From the NCBI RefSeq assembly GCF_020740795.1, contig NC_067295.1, forward strand, positions 5,022,501 through 5,086,500: a DNA stretch of 64,000 bases, given 5' to 3'. The notes under the pieces are model-generated. The model had not been told where the DNA came from, did not search any database, and saw only the letters and a list, made by a program, of their open reading frames with translations. The stretch comes from Apus apus. Its lineage: Eukaryota > Chordata > Aves > Apodiformes > Apodidae. Below are positions 42,601-54,772 of this stretch, one piece after another. Each line of letters opens with the position of its first letter. Position 1 is the stretch's first letter. The position numbers and the translations under genes were made by a program.

Positions 42601-45600
42601 ATACAGAAATATTTAAAACAACTAAAATGCCTTTCCAGAAATCCTCTGTTGTTGTCATGTTATCATTCTGTTTGTTCTTCACATGCTGTTGTTCTCCTGC
42701 CTATGAAGAAGAATAAATTCTTGTTTAAAAGTAGAAAAGGTCCTTCTTGTGGAGAGGAGAATTTAAAAATATTCTTGTGTTTCTTATATATAATATAAAA
42801 GAGATAAGGAACAAAATGCAGATTTTATAATTTTAAGAGACTGACCTTAAAAACAAAACACAACAAAAGTTGCCAAAAATACCAACCTAGAAATTGTTTT
42901 GATTGAAGAAAAAGGTGTGACTTCCCTTTCTGTGCCTGATTCTGTTAAAAAAAAACACTTCAGTAAAGACTTAAGTCTCTGATCTTTGTCAGTTAATTAT
43001 GCTGAAGTGTAAAACAGTTCATGGATCCACTTAAAGTGCTGTGCCAAGAACCTGGGAATGTTCCATTTCAACTTAATATGACTTAGCTGAGACAACCAAA
43101 TCTGAGTCATCGTATGTTCATATAGAGTTAAAACTATAGAAATGTTAATCAACAGAATTCCAGAAATATGTAATTGTGAGCAATTGACTATGATAAGTGT
43201 GTTATTAGTTTGGTAGTTTCAAGCAAATTAAAAAAAAAAAAAGGCAGGAAGAACTTAGTCATCCAAACTGTTGACTAAGTGGCTGTTTTTCTCTTTAGTT
43301 TTACTTTTGTCTTGCACTTCCATAGTTAAAAATTAATGACAGATATTGAGCTACAGTCAAACTTTTCCTTTGCTGTGAATTTTGAAACATTTTATAGAAG
43401 CAATAAGAAGTTGACGTTCTAATAAATAATACATTAAAACATATTCAAATTTTTACTTTAACATCTTCATCTGCTTACTGAGTCTTGGTTTAATGTTATT
43501 TCAACAGCTAATTCTTGGCATGTGAATGTCATATTTTGTACTGAAATGATAATAGATCCTTAGCTAAGACAGTTCAACAGAGCTTCTGGCAAATGTTTAT
43601 GAAATGCCAGTTGTGTGTGTTAAAGAAAGCTTAAAAAAACGGGTAAGGCATTTTCTTGTTAAAAGTTAAAAAGTGTGCCAGTGGGTGCTTGAAAGTCATT
43701 GAGTGACTCAGATGGGCATCCCATTAAATTAATTTTTCACTTCATTTGAACAGTTTTGCATTTTTTGTCATTCTTAAATTGCTCCTTTTCAATTTATCTG
43801 TACTTCAAAGGAAGCCAAAGAGCTTTGGTTAGCAGAGTTTTGTCCCTTTTCTGCCTGTGCTGCTAAGCTATGCTGGGCTAAATTTCTTCTCTAGAGCAAA
43901 AAAAATTGTGGCTAAATTTAGGCTTAAATTCTCCTGTTTGGTGTTAGTTTTTTTTTTTTTTTAATTTTTGCTTAAAAGTGTTATTGCAGAAGGAAGTGCC
44001 ATTTCAGGGATGGGATGGTGGGACAGAGGAAGAATGTTCTAGCTTTTGGCTCTTTAAAGCCTTACTGAAGAAAGGAACTCAAGTCAGTGGTTTAATCTGC
44101 ACTTGCATTTTGGAAGCCACTTCTTGTCATTTGTTCTTAATTTTTAATTACATAGCATATTACTCAGTTTTAATAACACACTGCTCTTGAATCCTACCAT
44201 TAAGTGTGTGTGTGTCATTTACAGGATTTTGCAGGGTTGATACAAATTAAGTGGTTTTTTTCCTGGCTCCATGGGGAAGGAAAACTGTCTGCAGGTTTCC
44301 AGGGCAAACATAGCGACAGCACAGAAAAAACCAGCTTCTCAGAAAGGACATTCTGGGTGTATTTATGTGAGGATAGAGTTTCAAACTTCCCTCAAGTAGC
44401 AATGGTGATTCAAGCAGTGTTGTGAAGATATGTTGTCAGACACATTGTCTTAAAGCAGACTTGGCTTTGTAATACTCCTTTTTATATCAATTGCTCCATA
44501 GGGAATGGGAGGAGCTTTAGCAAAAATTATATACGGCCAGCCCATCTCAAGGCCAGAACATCTTAAGTGTGTGCTGAGATTCTGCACATTTTGTCTTTAT
44601 GTGGCATTGTTTTCAGAAACTTGTGAAGTGAGAGGGGTTTACAGCAATGAGGGTAGTTGGGATTTGTGGTGCTTTGGGAGTTGACCAGTTCTCTTCAAAT
44701 TGAAAGCTCTGATTCAATTTCATTATGCATGCAATGCCATTCTTCTGCTTGGAACTGTGTAAATTTGGCTCTTGCCAAATTGTGTGTGATCAGGATGGGA
44801 TGTAGAGCTCAGAAACAAGCTTTGAAACCACTCAACACAGGGTATTTGACATCAGAGTGCATGCAAGGGGTGTCTTTGTCTCCAATCACCTGACCTGGTT
44901 TAGTTATATACAAAGTGAACTCTTCTTTAGAGGGTATTAATACCCATTGACTTTATTTTCTGTTAGAGATCAGTCCTGACAAAGATGATGCCACCACTGA
45001 CAAACTGCATCTGATCTTGAAGCTGAAGGGGCAGCAGATGATAGAGGGGTTAATAGAGAGCATCTGTCTTTTGTTTAATTGCTGGCCTAGTGTTAAACTA
45101 TGGCAATATCTTTTAAAGTGGAGCAGCAAAAAAATTAAAAGTATTTAATGCCAATAGAACATCCTCCAGAAATAAGTATAAACCTAAAGCTGCCAGTTGC
45201 TGAAACTAAGATTGGAAGCTGGTTGTTGACTTGAATTGCTGAACAGATGAGGATAATAGTTTTTTACTGGAATTCTGTCAGTAGCTTTCATTACTAGGAA
45301 TCTGGGGCTTTTATAATCCTATCTCATTTGACTATTGGATTAATTTCAGGTCTCTGTCTCAGTCCTAATACATTATGGTGTGAATTTCTGAGAAAAAGGG
45401 GGGAAAAAAAAAATCAAGGCCAATATACTTTTTTTTTTGCCCATTTAAGGAAAATCTGTGCAATTATTTCATTGATGCAGGGACCAAACACTTGTGTTGA
45501 GAGCTGGCACTCAACAGGAGAGATGCCTGATACTGACTACCCTGTATGCTGTATTTGGTTAAATTATGAGAGGCTTAAAACTGCGTTTTTCAGAAACTTG

Positions 45601-48184
45601 CTGACTTGGCATTCAATTTGTTGCCTTTATTCCTAACTTATCTCTAGATCTTTCTAGTTTGAAACTACTGTGGAAAGAGAACATCTACTTCCTTAATTCA
45701 TGGAAAAAAATATCTGAGTCAGGGAACCGCTTCCTGCAGATAGAAGCTACTGATCCCATGTTGAAATCAGATTGTAGTTTATAGACTTTTCTTGTAGAAT
45801 TTTTGCAGTTATTTTTTTGTCTCCTACAGACATCATGGAGCATGAAAATCCAACCAGTTTCTGGCATATATTATAATTATTTCTCCATTTCTATATCAGT
45901 AGAAAGAACCCAAGTCCTCTAACTTGGAAAACAGTTAGAGGAGTGTAAGATTTGAGCTCTTCAGAACTGGGATTCCAAGAAACCAGTGTTGTTTTTCCCT
46001 TGCTCTTGGGTTATGTGGTGATGTGGTTTGCATCAGGCAGGGCTCAATTCTAGTCTCTAGTGTTTGCTCTGATGCTCAGTCATTAAGTAACTCTCAGTAA
46101 AGAGATGGGGAACATCTTAAAACAAGAATCTCTTCAGGCTCAGTTTGTTTGAAGTGTGGTATCTGGTGCTGCAACACATTTGAAAACCCTCTTGGGTTAA
46201 AGCATGTTGGCTGAAAACTGTCTCTTCTCTGCTACCAGAATTTGAATTGTGGATATTTTAATCAAGCCATCTCCAGGTTGATACCTTGGTTTCTTCTCAT
46301 AGTTTCCTTAGCCATTGAGTGTGATATCTTTGAAGAACGATGTTTCATTCTGTTCTAATAGATTTCCTTGGCTGCTGCAATATGTCTCCATTGTCTGAGG
46401 GAGACCATGTCCATCTGTTTTATTTCCTATTGACTGCTAAGACTTGAATGTAATACAAGTGCTATCAGAGGCTGCTTCTGCTGTGGAAGACTACAAGTGT
46501 GCAATTCTGGAAGCAAAAAAAGCAGGAACTTTTGAATTGGGATTGCCAGAATTGAATCCTGATTATCTGCATCGACTGAGTGTTTAACTGGTTTTTTCCA
46601 CTTGGCTGGAAGCGATGGATGATTAAAGAGAAAAAGTGATGCCTTTTCTATACGTGAATAGTTGCCTGAAGAGTGGTATCATCAGAGAAACAGCTTCTTT
46701 AATCCTGGATTCACTCAGACTCCCAATGGTCAAGCTAGAGGCATGTCTCCTACCTATTCAGTTTTTGCAGTGGCAAGAGCCTCATTCCAGGTCTGTATTT
46801 GAATAATGTAAAATCTGGCCCGGTTTAATTTAATCTATCATCAACAGTGAAGCTTTGATTCGCATCATGGGTGACACAAAATAATGCATTTCTACAGTTT
46901 TTTTCTTCTGCAAAACTGGCTTGCCACTTGCTCCCTATGAAAAAAACCCCTTCAAGTTTTGGGTCACATCAGCTTTGAGGTGCACCTTGCTGTAACAAAA
47001 GGATGGACCCGTACATACTGTGATGCCCTTTCCAGCTTCCTTTCCTTTGAGAAATGTGATACAGATGCTTCTCGTTTGGGATGGGAAACCCTCTCTGGTG
47101 GCACAAGAGAAAAATCTTTTAATATTTTTTTCATAAGCTGTCTTTTTCTAGAATTGAATCTCTTACAGTTTAAGAGACATCTCTGAAAAGAACAGTTATC
47201 TCTTGTGGAGACTGTTGATGTGGTTTCTGGGACTGCCAGACTAGAGTCGTCTTGATCCCATTCCACTAGCTCTAAGAATTGGTCATTGGGTTTGATGGAA
47301 AAATAATCCTGGCAATTGCACAGCTGTTTCTAGTGGACCTGTAGAAATCTTTGCTCTCTTTGACAAGAGGAGGTTATCAGAGTGGTTATCCAATGGATTA
47401 TTCACTGCCCCTGCCATGGCTCTGGAGTCACTGCTTGTGTTAAGGACTCTGAAGTCAGCACACTGGTAGTTGGGTCAGAATGCTGCTTCGAGCCACCTGT
47501 GATGTAGCTGAACCTCTATGCTATCAGATGTTACTCAGCAGTAGCCAGGGGTGCTGAGTTACATGGTCTGTACGTGCACTCCCTCCTCTTCTTACCCTCT
47601 TGATAATGATCCTGGGATCATGCTTCGCTGAGATTCCACAGTTGAGTTGCAATTAGAGTAACCGTGTGTACTCATTCCTGTGTATTTGTGCTGAGCAGTA
47701 AGATGGTAGGGAGCAGGTTGTGAACATCTATTATGTATGTTAAAATACCCCCAAATATGTATGTTCAAATGATAAAGTGTTCATCTGGTATGGATGTTTA
47801 TGCAGGCTGCTTGCTTTGCTGAATTAGGTCTTTCTGACTCTGTGGGTTTAGAGTTGGTTTCTGGGTTGAACTGAACAGTGATGTGACATGGGTGGTGATT
47901 ACAGCACACAACAGTGGCTTGGTTAAAACTGGCCTTGATGGCCAGGGATGCAGCTTTCTTGATCTTAAGAAACTGCAGCAACTTTGGTCAGGTGGAAATG
48001 CTTTGTCTGCTTTTTATGAGACTTTTTTTACGGTCACGTATGGAACAATTTTGGCCAATGATTTGTGAAAAGTTTTTATTTTGTTTTAATTGTGTAGGAC
48101 ACCTGATGATCTCTCAAGGCACATCGTGGCCCTGCAGCAAAGGGAGCTTGTGCTGAAAGAGCAGAACTCTACCATCACAAACAG
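9486..48184 (+). CDS. MAD1L1: MAD1L1 (MAD1), spindle assembly checkpoint scaffold, 5' half: nine coding exons, residues 1-357, continues beyond the window
   Basis: MAD1 is a parallel coiled-coil dimer that recruits MAD2 to unattached kinetochores and also docks at nuclear pores (family knowledge). The nine joined exons give 1073 nt in one open frame with every intron GT-AG and every phase consistent. The start is [20 protein letters not shown], close to the human N terminus as I recall it, with G at -3 and +4. The protein is highly charged, with leucine heptads almost throughout from residue 51 (for example [14 protein letters not shown]), fitting a long coiled coil. The MAD2-interacting motif and C-terminal RWD domain lie beyond residue 480 in human, so they are not in this window. 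Intron sizes are 1270, 1758, 1428, 675, 1209, 1217, 936 and 29133 bp, and the last is at least 15.8 kb. It follows MRM2 in the same direction but has its own CpG-island promoter. Confidence 0.96.
10906..11046 (+). CDS. MAD1L1: MAD1L1 coding exon 2 (residues 51-97)
   Basis: 141 nt, phase 0 at both ends, between GGCCAG and GTGAGT. It encodes the most conserved part of the N-terminal coiled coil seen here ([19 protein letters not shown]). Confidence 0.96.
12805..12984 (+). CDS. MAD1L1: MAD1L1 coding exon 3 (residues 98-157)
   Basis: 180 nt, phase 0, starting [20 protein letters not shown] and ending SKLAEANE before the donor GTAAGC. The acceptor is the less common AAG form (TTTGCAAG) after a long pyrimidine tract. 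The upstream frame through the tract is open but is not part of the protein. Confidence 0.95.
14413..14537 (+). CDS. MAD1L1: MAD1L1 coding exon 4 (residues 158-198 plus two bases of K199)
   Basis: 125 nt from a GATTCAG acceptor to a GTAAGC donor. It encodes [20 protein letters not shown] and then a glutamine-rich stretch ending QLDVQH. Ends in phase 2. Confidence 0.94.
15213..15294 (+). CDS. MAD1L1: MAD1L1 coding exon 5 (K199 to residue 226)
   Basis: 82 nt after a CTAATAG acceptor, beginning with the last base of K199 and continuing [19 protein letters not shown], then AEYEQKIK, before the donor GTAGGA. It is short, but phase and position match its neighbours. Confidence 0.93.
16504..16634 (+). 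CDS. MAD1L1: MAD1L1 coding exon 6 (residues 227-269 plus two bases of R270)
   Basis: 131 nt after TTCCAG, encoding [20 protein letters not shown] and then a basic/acidic coiled-coil stretch ([15 protein letters not shown]). Ends in phase 2 at the donor GTGAAA. Confidence 0.95.
17852..17966 (+). CDS. MAD1L1: MAD1L1 coding exon 7 (R270 to residue 308)
   Basis: 115 nt after CCTACAG, completing R270 and encoding [20 protein letters not shown] through VTVELENE. Ends in phase 0 at GTGAGA. Confidence 0.95.
18903..18964 (+). CDS. MAD1L1: MAD1L1 coding exon 8 (residues 309-328 plus two bases of R329)
   Basis: 62 nt after CTTTAG, encoding [20 protein letters not shown] and ending AG in phase 2 at the donor GTATGT. 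It is the last exon before a 29-kb intron. The phase is completed exactly by the exon at 48098. Confidence 0.94.
21574..21905 (-). mobile_element. CR1 LINE, 5'-truncated 3' end
   Basis: The plus strand begins AATCACAGAATG, then TTTGGAAGGGACCTCTA and AGGTCATCTAGTCCAACCC, the reverse complement of the avian CR1 tail. It continues through AACAGGTTGCTCAGAGCCCC and CAACCTGTTCCAGTG. About 330 bp is kept, moderately diverged, inserted antisense to MAD1L1. It is non-coding remnant only. Confidence 0.93.
23069..23101. repeat. (GTTT)n microsatellite
   Basis: About five GTTT units run into a T-rich end, in MAD1L1 intron 8. Confidence 0.85.
28190..28460 (+). mobile_element. Degraded CR1-like LINE, reverse-transcriptase 3' region
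   Basis: Blocks such as TTAATGGTTTTGGTGCAAAA, TGTGTGCTGATAAAACTTGG and ACAAAATTCAGTG resemble, in the same order, the pol region of old amniote CR1 elements (my recall). No long frame remains. Boundaries are approximate and it may extend to about 28600. Confidence 0.5.
29740..29805. repeat. Two adjacent palindromes with a 10-bp direct repeat
   Basis: 29740-29766 is a perfect inverted repeat with 12-bp arms (TAACTTTCATCA) and a 3-base loop. 29787-29800 is the perfect 14-bp palindrome CTTAAGTACTTAAG. The decamer TTAAGCATTT occurs at 29768-29777 and again at 29796-29805. No mobile-element family was recognised. Confidence 0.85.
32071..32160 (-). mobile_element. CR1 3' end fragment, left half of an outward-facing pair
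   Basis: CACAGAAGGATAGAATACC, then GGTTGGAAGGGCCTC and ATCATCTGTTCCAATC, is the reverse complement of a CR1 tail about 85 bp long. It abuts a second tail in the opposite direction. Confidence 0.85.
32161..32230 (+). mobile_element. CR1 3' end fragment, right half of an outward-facing pair
   Basis: CCTGCTTCAGCAGGGGGTTT, then GACTAGGTGATCTCCAGAAG and TCCCTTCC, ending in GGTTCTGTGA, is the plus-strand CR1 3' end. It directly follows the minus-strand fragment with no clear spacer. Confidence 0.85.
39462..39505. repeat. T-rich low-complexity stretch
   Basis: T runs interrupted by single G or GG, in MAD1L1 intron 8. A 77-codon frame that begins here is a product of this bias. Confidence 0.8.
42131..42153. 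repeat. Poly(T) tract, 23 bases
   Basis: Uninterrupted T23, about 85 bp upstream of a diverged CR1 tail. It does not look like the CR1's own end, since CR1 elements do not carry poly(A). Confidence 0.9.
42240..42305 (+). mobile_element. Diverged CR1 3' terminus
   Basis: GGGAGGTCATGCACC, then CCTCAAACCATTCTATAATT and CTGT, fits the end of a CR1 tail with a small rearrangement. Only about 65 bp can be recognised. Confidence 0.5.
44202..44215. repeat. Short (GT)n run
   Basis: Five to six GT units (GTGTGTGTGTGTC) in MAD1L1 intron 8. Confidence 0.8.
48098..48184 (+). CDS. MAD1L1: MAD1L1 coding exon 9 (R329 to residue 357 plus two bases of 358)
   Basis: 87 nt after TGTGTAG, completing R329 and encoding [20 protein letters not shown] and then EQNSTITN before the donor GTAAGT. 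The match to the human TPEDLSR...LQQREL segment (recalled) is clear. It ends in phase 2, so the next exon must start with one base of codon 358. No exon continuing the conserved protein was found to the right edge. Confidence 0.94.
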
Positions 48185-51100
48185 GTAAGTGATACCAATA
48201 GTGGACACTGGTAGCGAGACACTGCTATATTAAAGCATATATAAAGAAACCAAGGACTGCAGCCTGAGAGGATGGCTTTTTAGTTTTCTCTGCTGTTTCA
48301 CAGAGCTATCACTGTCTTTCCCAAGTTGATGAAGAGTTTTATGCTTACTTAGATCCTTGCAGGAGGAAAAAGGTGAAGGACTGTGAGAGGATGTAATGTA
48401 GAGTTTATCCAGCTTTATTTTATGAGCTAAAAATGTTTTCCAGGGGGTTAGTAAGCTGCTTTCCCAGACCATCTTATCTGAAAAGGAAACGTTACAGCAA
48501 AATGTACAAAGCAGTTCTCTGGGTGTGGGAAGTGAGTGTGAGCCCCAAGGACTGTTACTGACTACTTTAAGGACCAGTTTGTGTATAAGACAGTGGAGAA
48601 GTATGTTTGCAGTTTTGGTGGCAAGGTACTGCTGAATTTGTCTGCCAGAGCTGAACTTCCCAGACTGCATTGGTTACACACATTTCTTAATGCAGTTCTG
48701 TAGTGTGCCAGAAAGCACTTCTCCATGTGCACATTCTTGCTTCCCACGCTGTTTTGATTTCCTCACAGTAGGAACCTTTTGTCTGTTCTTGTTAAAAACT
48801 ATCCTTGAGCCTTTCAAAAAGGCTCTCTTGGACTGTTTGTATTGCCAAGGTGTTAGCTGACTTGTGCAAGCAGCAGAAGTGTGGAGAATTTGAGCCTTGG
48901 GTGTAAACACGTTGAATGTAAAGCAGTCAAATACTGTGTAATTGAGCACAGGACAAGCACTCTTGATTTGTCTTGGGCTGCATTTGCTAATGTGTCTCCT
49001 GGGGTATGTGGCAGATTTTGATTCAAGAGATGGCAGTGTTCTGGGCTCCATCTTACTGCTGATGGGCAGGATTCAAGCTGCCTGTTAAAAGCTTCATGTG
49101 TGCTGCTCCTGTTAAAGAAACTGTTTAGTCAGTTGTAAAATTGTTAGCCAAGTGTAAATTCCCAGGAGTGCAGCTGGCCCAATTGTTTTGTGGTTTTTGC
49201 AAAGAAGTTTAAAGGGGAGGGGGGAAAAATCCCACCGATACAAAAAAAAAATTCATGTATTGAAAATAAACCAAGCAAACCCTCAAACCCACAACTGGTC
49301 AAATAAAAGAGTGATGGTAATGTTTGAGTTATTGATTTTAATTTTTTTTCAGGCTACTTCTCTCAGCCTGTCAGAGAAATTATTTTTCTAAATGTATTAA
49401 TGGCCGAGGGGAATCATCTGTTGGAAAGGCAGCCTTCTGGTGGTGCCTGTTCATGCTGGATGTGATTTTGCCAATTTAGTTTAAAAATGAAAACATGAGT
49501 AAGATTACTTTTGATTTCCAGTGAAATGGGCTGTAAAGCTGCAAAATTAAAATTCTGACATTTTCATGATGGAACACTGTGTGTAATTTCCAAAACTGAT
49601 AATTTCAGCCTTCTTCTGTTGCATACCTTGTTCTTTCTAAAAATGTAGGCAGTTTTAGAGAAAAGAAGCACATCTCACTTTCTCTTTTCCCTGAATGACA
49701 TCCAGATTTAGCAGACGGTCTTCTCTCTTATTTGCCTCTTAATTGTGTTCAGAATGGTCTGTGCATTATTACAGTAACTTAATATGTGATTATGACTCCC
49801 TCTAGTGATTGAGCCGAGCACTCAGTTTTCTGCTGGGTTTTTTTCAGCTGCAGGTTCTTTTGTCTTTAGTTGAAATGTGTTAATTCTTCAGTTCTGATAG
49901 GCCTGTGGTTGATTATAGTTGGGGCTAATGTGTACATAGAACAACGTGCAGTATGAAGATAAGAACTTTTTGCTTGCCTAAGAAGCTTTGATTTATTTTC
50001 TCCACTAAAATTAGTGATTTGGTGGATGCTTAAGAAAACCTAATCAGAACTTGACATTAAATTTATTTTTTGGCAATGAAGTGGAGAATCATAGATAGTC
50101 CTGGCTTACCTGTTGCTGCAGGACAAAATTCAATTTAGTGGGGGAGGTTTGAGTGTGGTGTTAAAGATGGTGATATGACCCTCTTCTCTAAATGGCTGAA
50201 ACAGTCTATGTACAGTGAATGATCAACACTGAGCTTTTTAAACACAGGCAGAAGATTGCCTGGGAGGGTTTTTTGCAAGCTGATTATTTTCTGTCTTTTC
50301 ACTGCAGTCTTCCTGTTTTTGTATTCCCAGGGATGGTACCTTTCCCGCATTATTTAGTGACTGTGATAGACACTTGTCAGCTCCTGTTTGTCTCACAACC
50401 AGACAAACAGTCCCCAGTTTCTCTCTGATAAGGGAAGCTTTTCCTTGGTAGCAAACCAGGAGTTAATTGCTAATGTAATGGAATATGATCATGACTTGAC
50501 TTCAGAAAACAAACCAGGCAAGGAAGGAAAGGAAAAGTCATCTCAAGGGGACAGTTTGCTATGTAAGGTCCCATCCAATTCTCTAAAACTGGAGGCAGAT
50601 CCAGATCAACTGCTTCTCAATGTCCTGTGGTTGATCTAAGAACGAAGTGTTAGAATATACAAACACATTGGTAACAGTGTTTTCCAAATGGCAGATGGCT
50701 TCACTAAACAAACAAAGTTTGTTTTGTCTCAGTCTTCCATTCTTGAATCGCTTTCCATTTACTACTGTATATTTTTTAGACCCAGTATTTCTGTGATTAA
50801 AAAGGGAATAGAGGTCATCACACCACAGAAATGCTACATCATTACAAATCAGCCTTTGCACTGATACTCTCCCTGCTTCTGGCTTGTGGATCTGAAGTGC
50901 AATCTGTGGTTGTGTAACCTGTGCAATTGCCAGTGTCTCAAGGTCTCCCAGAGGTCAAATGATGCAAATCCTATTTGCTGTATCACCCAGATAGGATCCT
51001 TTTAGACACAAAACCACAGGACTGAATTTCCTGAACAGTGGGTTTAAATCAATTTCTTTTAACAGTGTTTGTTTACTTGTTTGGGTTGTGTAGAGTCCCT

Positions 51101-54100
51101 TGGAGCTTGCTGTTTTTGCTAGGGAGGAAAAACCTTCCTGTGGTGCTGGTGAGAAGAAAGAGGAGAGGGTCACCCTTGCACTGAACACATAGGAGACAAC
51201 TCACTTCTCTGCAACTTCAGAATTGCTGAGTAATGTAGCTGAAAGTGCCATTAATAGCACATGATAGAATCTCACTGCTGTATTGGAGTGTGTTGCTACA
51301 AGTTGTGTATATAGAGTAAATGATACTTTCAGCAGTACCAGCAGGAAGTATCGTGGAGCTCTGTAACTGCAGGAAAGTAGATAACAATCCAAAGGTTTAA
51401 AAGCTCAGAAGATTGTTCAGGGCCACTTCAGTAGCATGAAGTGTACCTGCTCTGCTCTTTAGGAAACGGTAATGAAAGGAAGGTATTTAATTAGTGGGTC
51501 AGTTTAACCATGCAGTCATCATTGTTTGAAGCACATATCCCCCCCAGAGTGGGAAAGCTATAGGTTGGGTATCTGGAAATACACTTTTTCAGGAGTTGAC
51601 AGTTGTAGCTTGTAATATGGAAAGTCAGCCGAGCTGCTGATAAGCTTTTGTCTTATGGAAAAATGATGTAATAGTTAAACTATTTTTAAGTGAGAAAGGT
51701 GGCATTTTTCCAACATCCTGTGTGTACATATTTGGAGTGACTTCATAATACTAACCTGGCAAAGTGTTCTACAATATAAAATGTAGGGGAAAACTTCACT
51801 TCTCATCAGTGTTGTCCTCTGAGATGGCTAAGCATGAAGGAAGGATGCTGCTTACAGTTTGATCTTGCTTCAATTCTGAAAGACTGGCTATGAAAATGTA
51901 GGATTTTGGTTCTCTATGGTCCCTTCCAAAGTTGTAATTTCTACTTTTGCTCTTGTTTTCTAAGTGTATGACTGACTTTGGACCACTAAGACATCTTGTA
52001 GAAAGTCAAAAGCAAGGAAACACATAGGTGAAGTTAGTACTGAGCAGGATGAAGGACACAAAGAAAATTGGAAGGGTAGTAAATCTTCTGGTGTTGGAAT
52101 CCTGGAGCTGATGACTTATTCCCATCACCTCGTGTCACAAACTCAGCCATGTGTTTTGACATATAGTTTCCTGTTTGAAAAGGAATACATAGAATATGTT
52201 TGGAAAAAAAAAATCTTCCTTCTCCAAGTGCTCATAAGGTTTTTTAAGAGACGTGGTTGTTTACCACCTGTATTCATATAAATAATGGAAAGCTGATTTA
52301 TCCAAATAAACTGCTTTGTGTGTGTTGTCACTTAAAAATGAAATAAAAAACTGAACCATTGAATGCTGGGAAGTGTAGATTGCAAACTGAACAGAAAATG
52401 CTTATGAGTTGGGCAGCAGGGATTTTTTTTTTTATTAAAACCCCAGTGAATGAGTGATGATAAGCTCAGAACAGTCCATCTCTACAGGTGCTGTTAGCTC
52501 AGAAGTGTATCATAAATCTATTGCCCATCTTCTTTTTTCCTTGGATGTCCCAAGGAGTGTCAGTCACAAACATAAATAGAGCCTGTCAGACTTCCCCTAA
52601 TCTTCTGGAAAGTTGGACAGAAGTTTAATTACAGTGAAATGTCTTTTATCTGACATAGAGAGAAGTGCTAGCTTTTTGATAGGCTTTATGAGTTATTTTG
52701 TGATCAAAAGAAGCACTTAATGTCTAATATAGGACAAGGTAGGGGTTTTTTTTCTTGTTCATCTATATGGCACATAGCTCCTTGATTTATATGTGGAGAT
52801 GTGTGTGTACCTAATACCAGACAAATGTTTATTCACAGGGCTTCAGGGTGATATTAACTGCTGGCAGCTTCTGCATTCATCTATATAGTAATTTTATGAA
52901 GAACTGACTAGGAGGTATTGCTTTTTCTTTTCTCCAAAATAGATTTTTCATGCATTTTTATACTAGAAAGTAGTTGATAGTGTCCTATTAAGTGTCCAAT
53001 CTACTCACTCCAAATGAACATATTCAAATAGTAAGTTTCCAGAGCAACATTTGATTATTCATGACTCTAATTGGGTAGATATAAAGCTATAGTATAGTTA
53101 GCCCCTAACAGAAAATGGAAAGGCAAAAAATAGTTTAGCCAGGACATTGACTTATGCTTCTAATTCTAAAGACATAGGATTTTTGCCCAGACTTTTGCTT
53201 TTCAAGAATGTGCCATTTTTAGTCTGATTTCCTGAGGAAATGAAGCTTATTACTGTGCTTTGTGTGTGCATGTAGATGAGATTGTGCCTACCCTACACTT
53301 TTGAGCTTGCTAGTTGGCTTCTGTTAAGTTTGGCAGATGGTTGAGGTCTCAAAAATAACTAATTCCAGCAAGTTAAAGGAAAACTGGTCTCTAGCTCCAG
53401 GAGAGACATCCTGTTGGTGCAGCTGGACATCATGGCCTGTTAGGTATAAGAGCCCTGCAAGCAAAAGCCTCTCTTCAATGTCACTTTGACAGTAAGACTC
53501 CTGTTGGAGACCATGCCACCTTAGCCACCATTTGCTCAGCCTTCAGACTGGCAGTGGGTGAGCATGATTCTGAGACCGTGATAGTAGCATGATCAGTAAT
53601 TTCTTCTGTACCAACTTCTCCAGAGTTTTTGTGGCGTTTGATAGTGCTGTGGTAATGTTGTTGGTATAAGAAATGAAGCCTACGTGAGTCAATATTCACC
53701 TTTGGAGAGAGAAATCCATAGAAAACTGGGCAACTAGGGTTCTGAAGGTCTCTCTTTTTCTGTTTAAAAGAAAATAAATAGAGAAAGCCTAAAAAATACC
53801 CCACAGGGTATGGACATAGCTGTAATTGTTGCTGTTAATAACAGGGGTATTGAAGACTATGGATCTTCCTAAAATACTTTAAAGTACTATTTATGTTGTC
53901 TATTATAAACAGATTGATGATTTTCCAATGCTTTTGGGAGAGTGGGGACAGCCAGAATACACTGAGGCATTTTACCAAGGCAAATGGCAATCCTGTAGGA
54001 TGTTAGAACTGCTGTGAAGTAGTGTCAGTTGAAATACTGCACAGAATACTGTTATGTCCAAAAAAACCAGGTTTTCCTGGCTGGGATGTCTCCATCAGTT

Positions 54101-54737
54101 GATCATATCTGCATGTAAACTTTGTTCAGCTCTATAGCTAATTGCTTGTTGAATGATTTGTCATCTGGATCACTTCTGCTCTACTGCATGACTTCTTTAG
54201 CCTGTTATTATTGCTATTTTCATGATGTATTTTCATTGTAATATTCCCCGTGTCTGCTTGCATGCACCTGTAAATGTATCAGACCCTGGTGCAACACAGG
54301 AAATGGTGGAAGTGCTGTAAGTATTTAGTTTGGGGGGGCAGGGCCTTTTATTTAGTTGTCAATATTTTCCTAATGTCCAAGTTTTCTCATCTCTATAGAA
54401 GACCTACTGCTTGAAAAGTTGAATCAAAAATAACAAGTAAGCTGCCTTGTCTTTTTTAGCTGTGCAAGGCAAAGAAAAAAAAGTGTCAAAACTGCAGTCA
54501 AACATCCCCCCTCCCCAAGCAGCTTTCTTTTGCTGCTCTGAAAGTTAAATGACTAATGTGCATAATTTATTTGAGCATCTGTGCTAAAAACTTGCATACC
54601 AAGTTTTAGTTCAATGTGATCAACAATGGCGAAAATTAGGATTTATCATGGAAATGCTGACGGATGTGAACATGTGTGTGGGCTAAACCGGTGCCTGACA
54701 AACCTTCTTATTGTGCAGTGCTAATGGTGAAACTTCC

Positions 54738-54772
54738 TTTTTTTTTTCTTTTTTTTTTTTTTTTTTCTTTTC
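54738..54772. repeat. Interrupted poly(T) tract
   Basis: About 35 bases of T with two C interruptions, followed by a C/T-rich stretch to about 54805, in the final intron. Confidence 0.85.

Larger units (their letters stand above)
18965..48097 (+). other. MAD1L1: MAD1L1 intron between coding exons 8 and 9 (29.1 kb), no nested gene recognised
   Basis: GT-AG intron making up 45 percent of the window. It contains CR1 remnants (21574-21905, 28190-28460, 32071-32230, 42240-42305), homopolymer tracts and two palindromes near 29.75 kb. Open frames up to 159 codons occur on both strands, but none shows a recognisable domain, splice structure or strong start. Some AT-rich, repeat-free stretches (about 24090-24200, 37160-37260, 38990-39120) look like candidate conserved elements. 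Confidence 0.85.
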
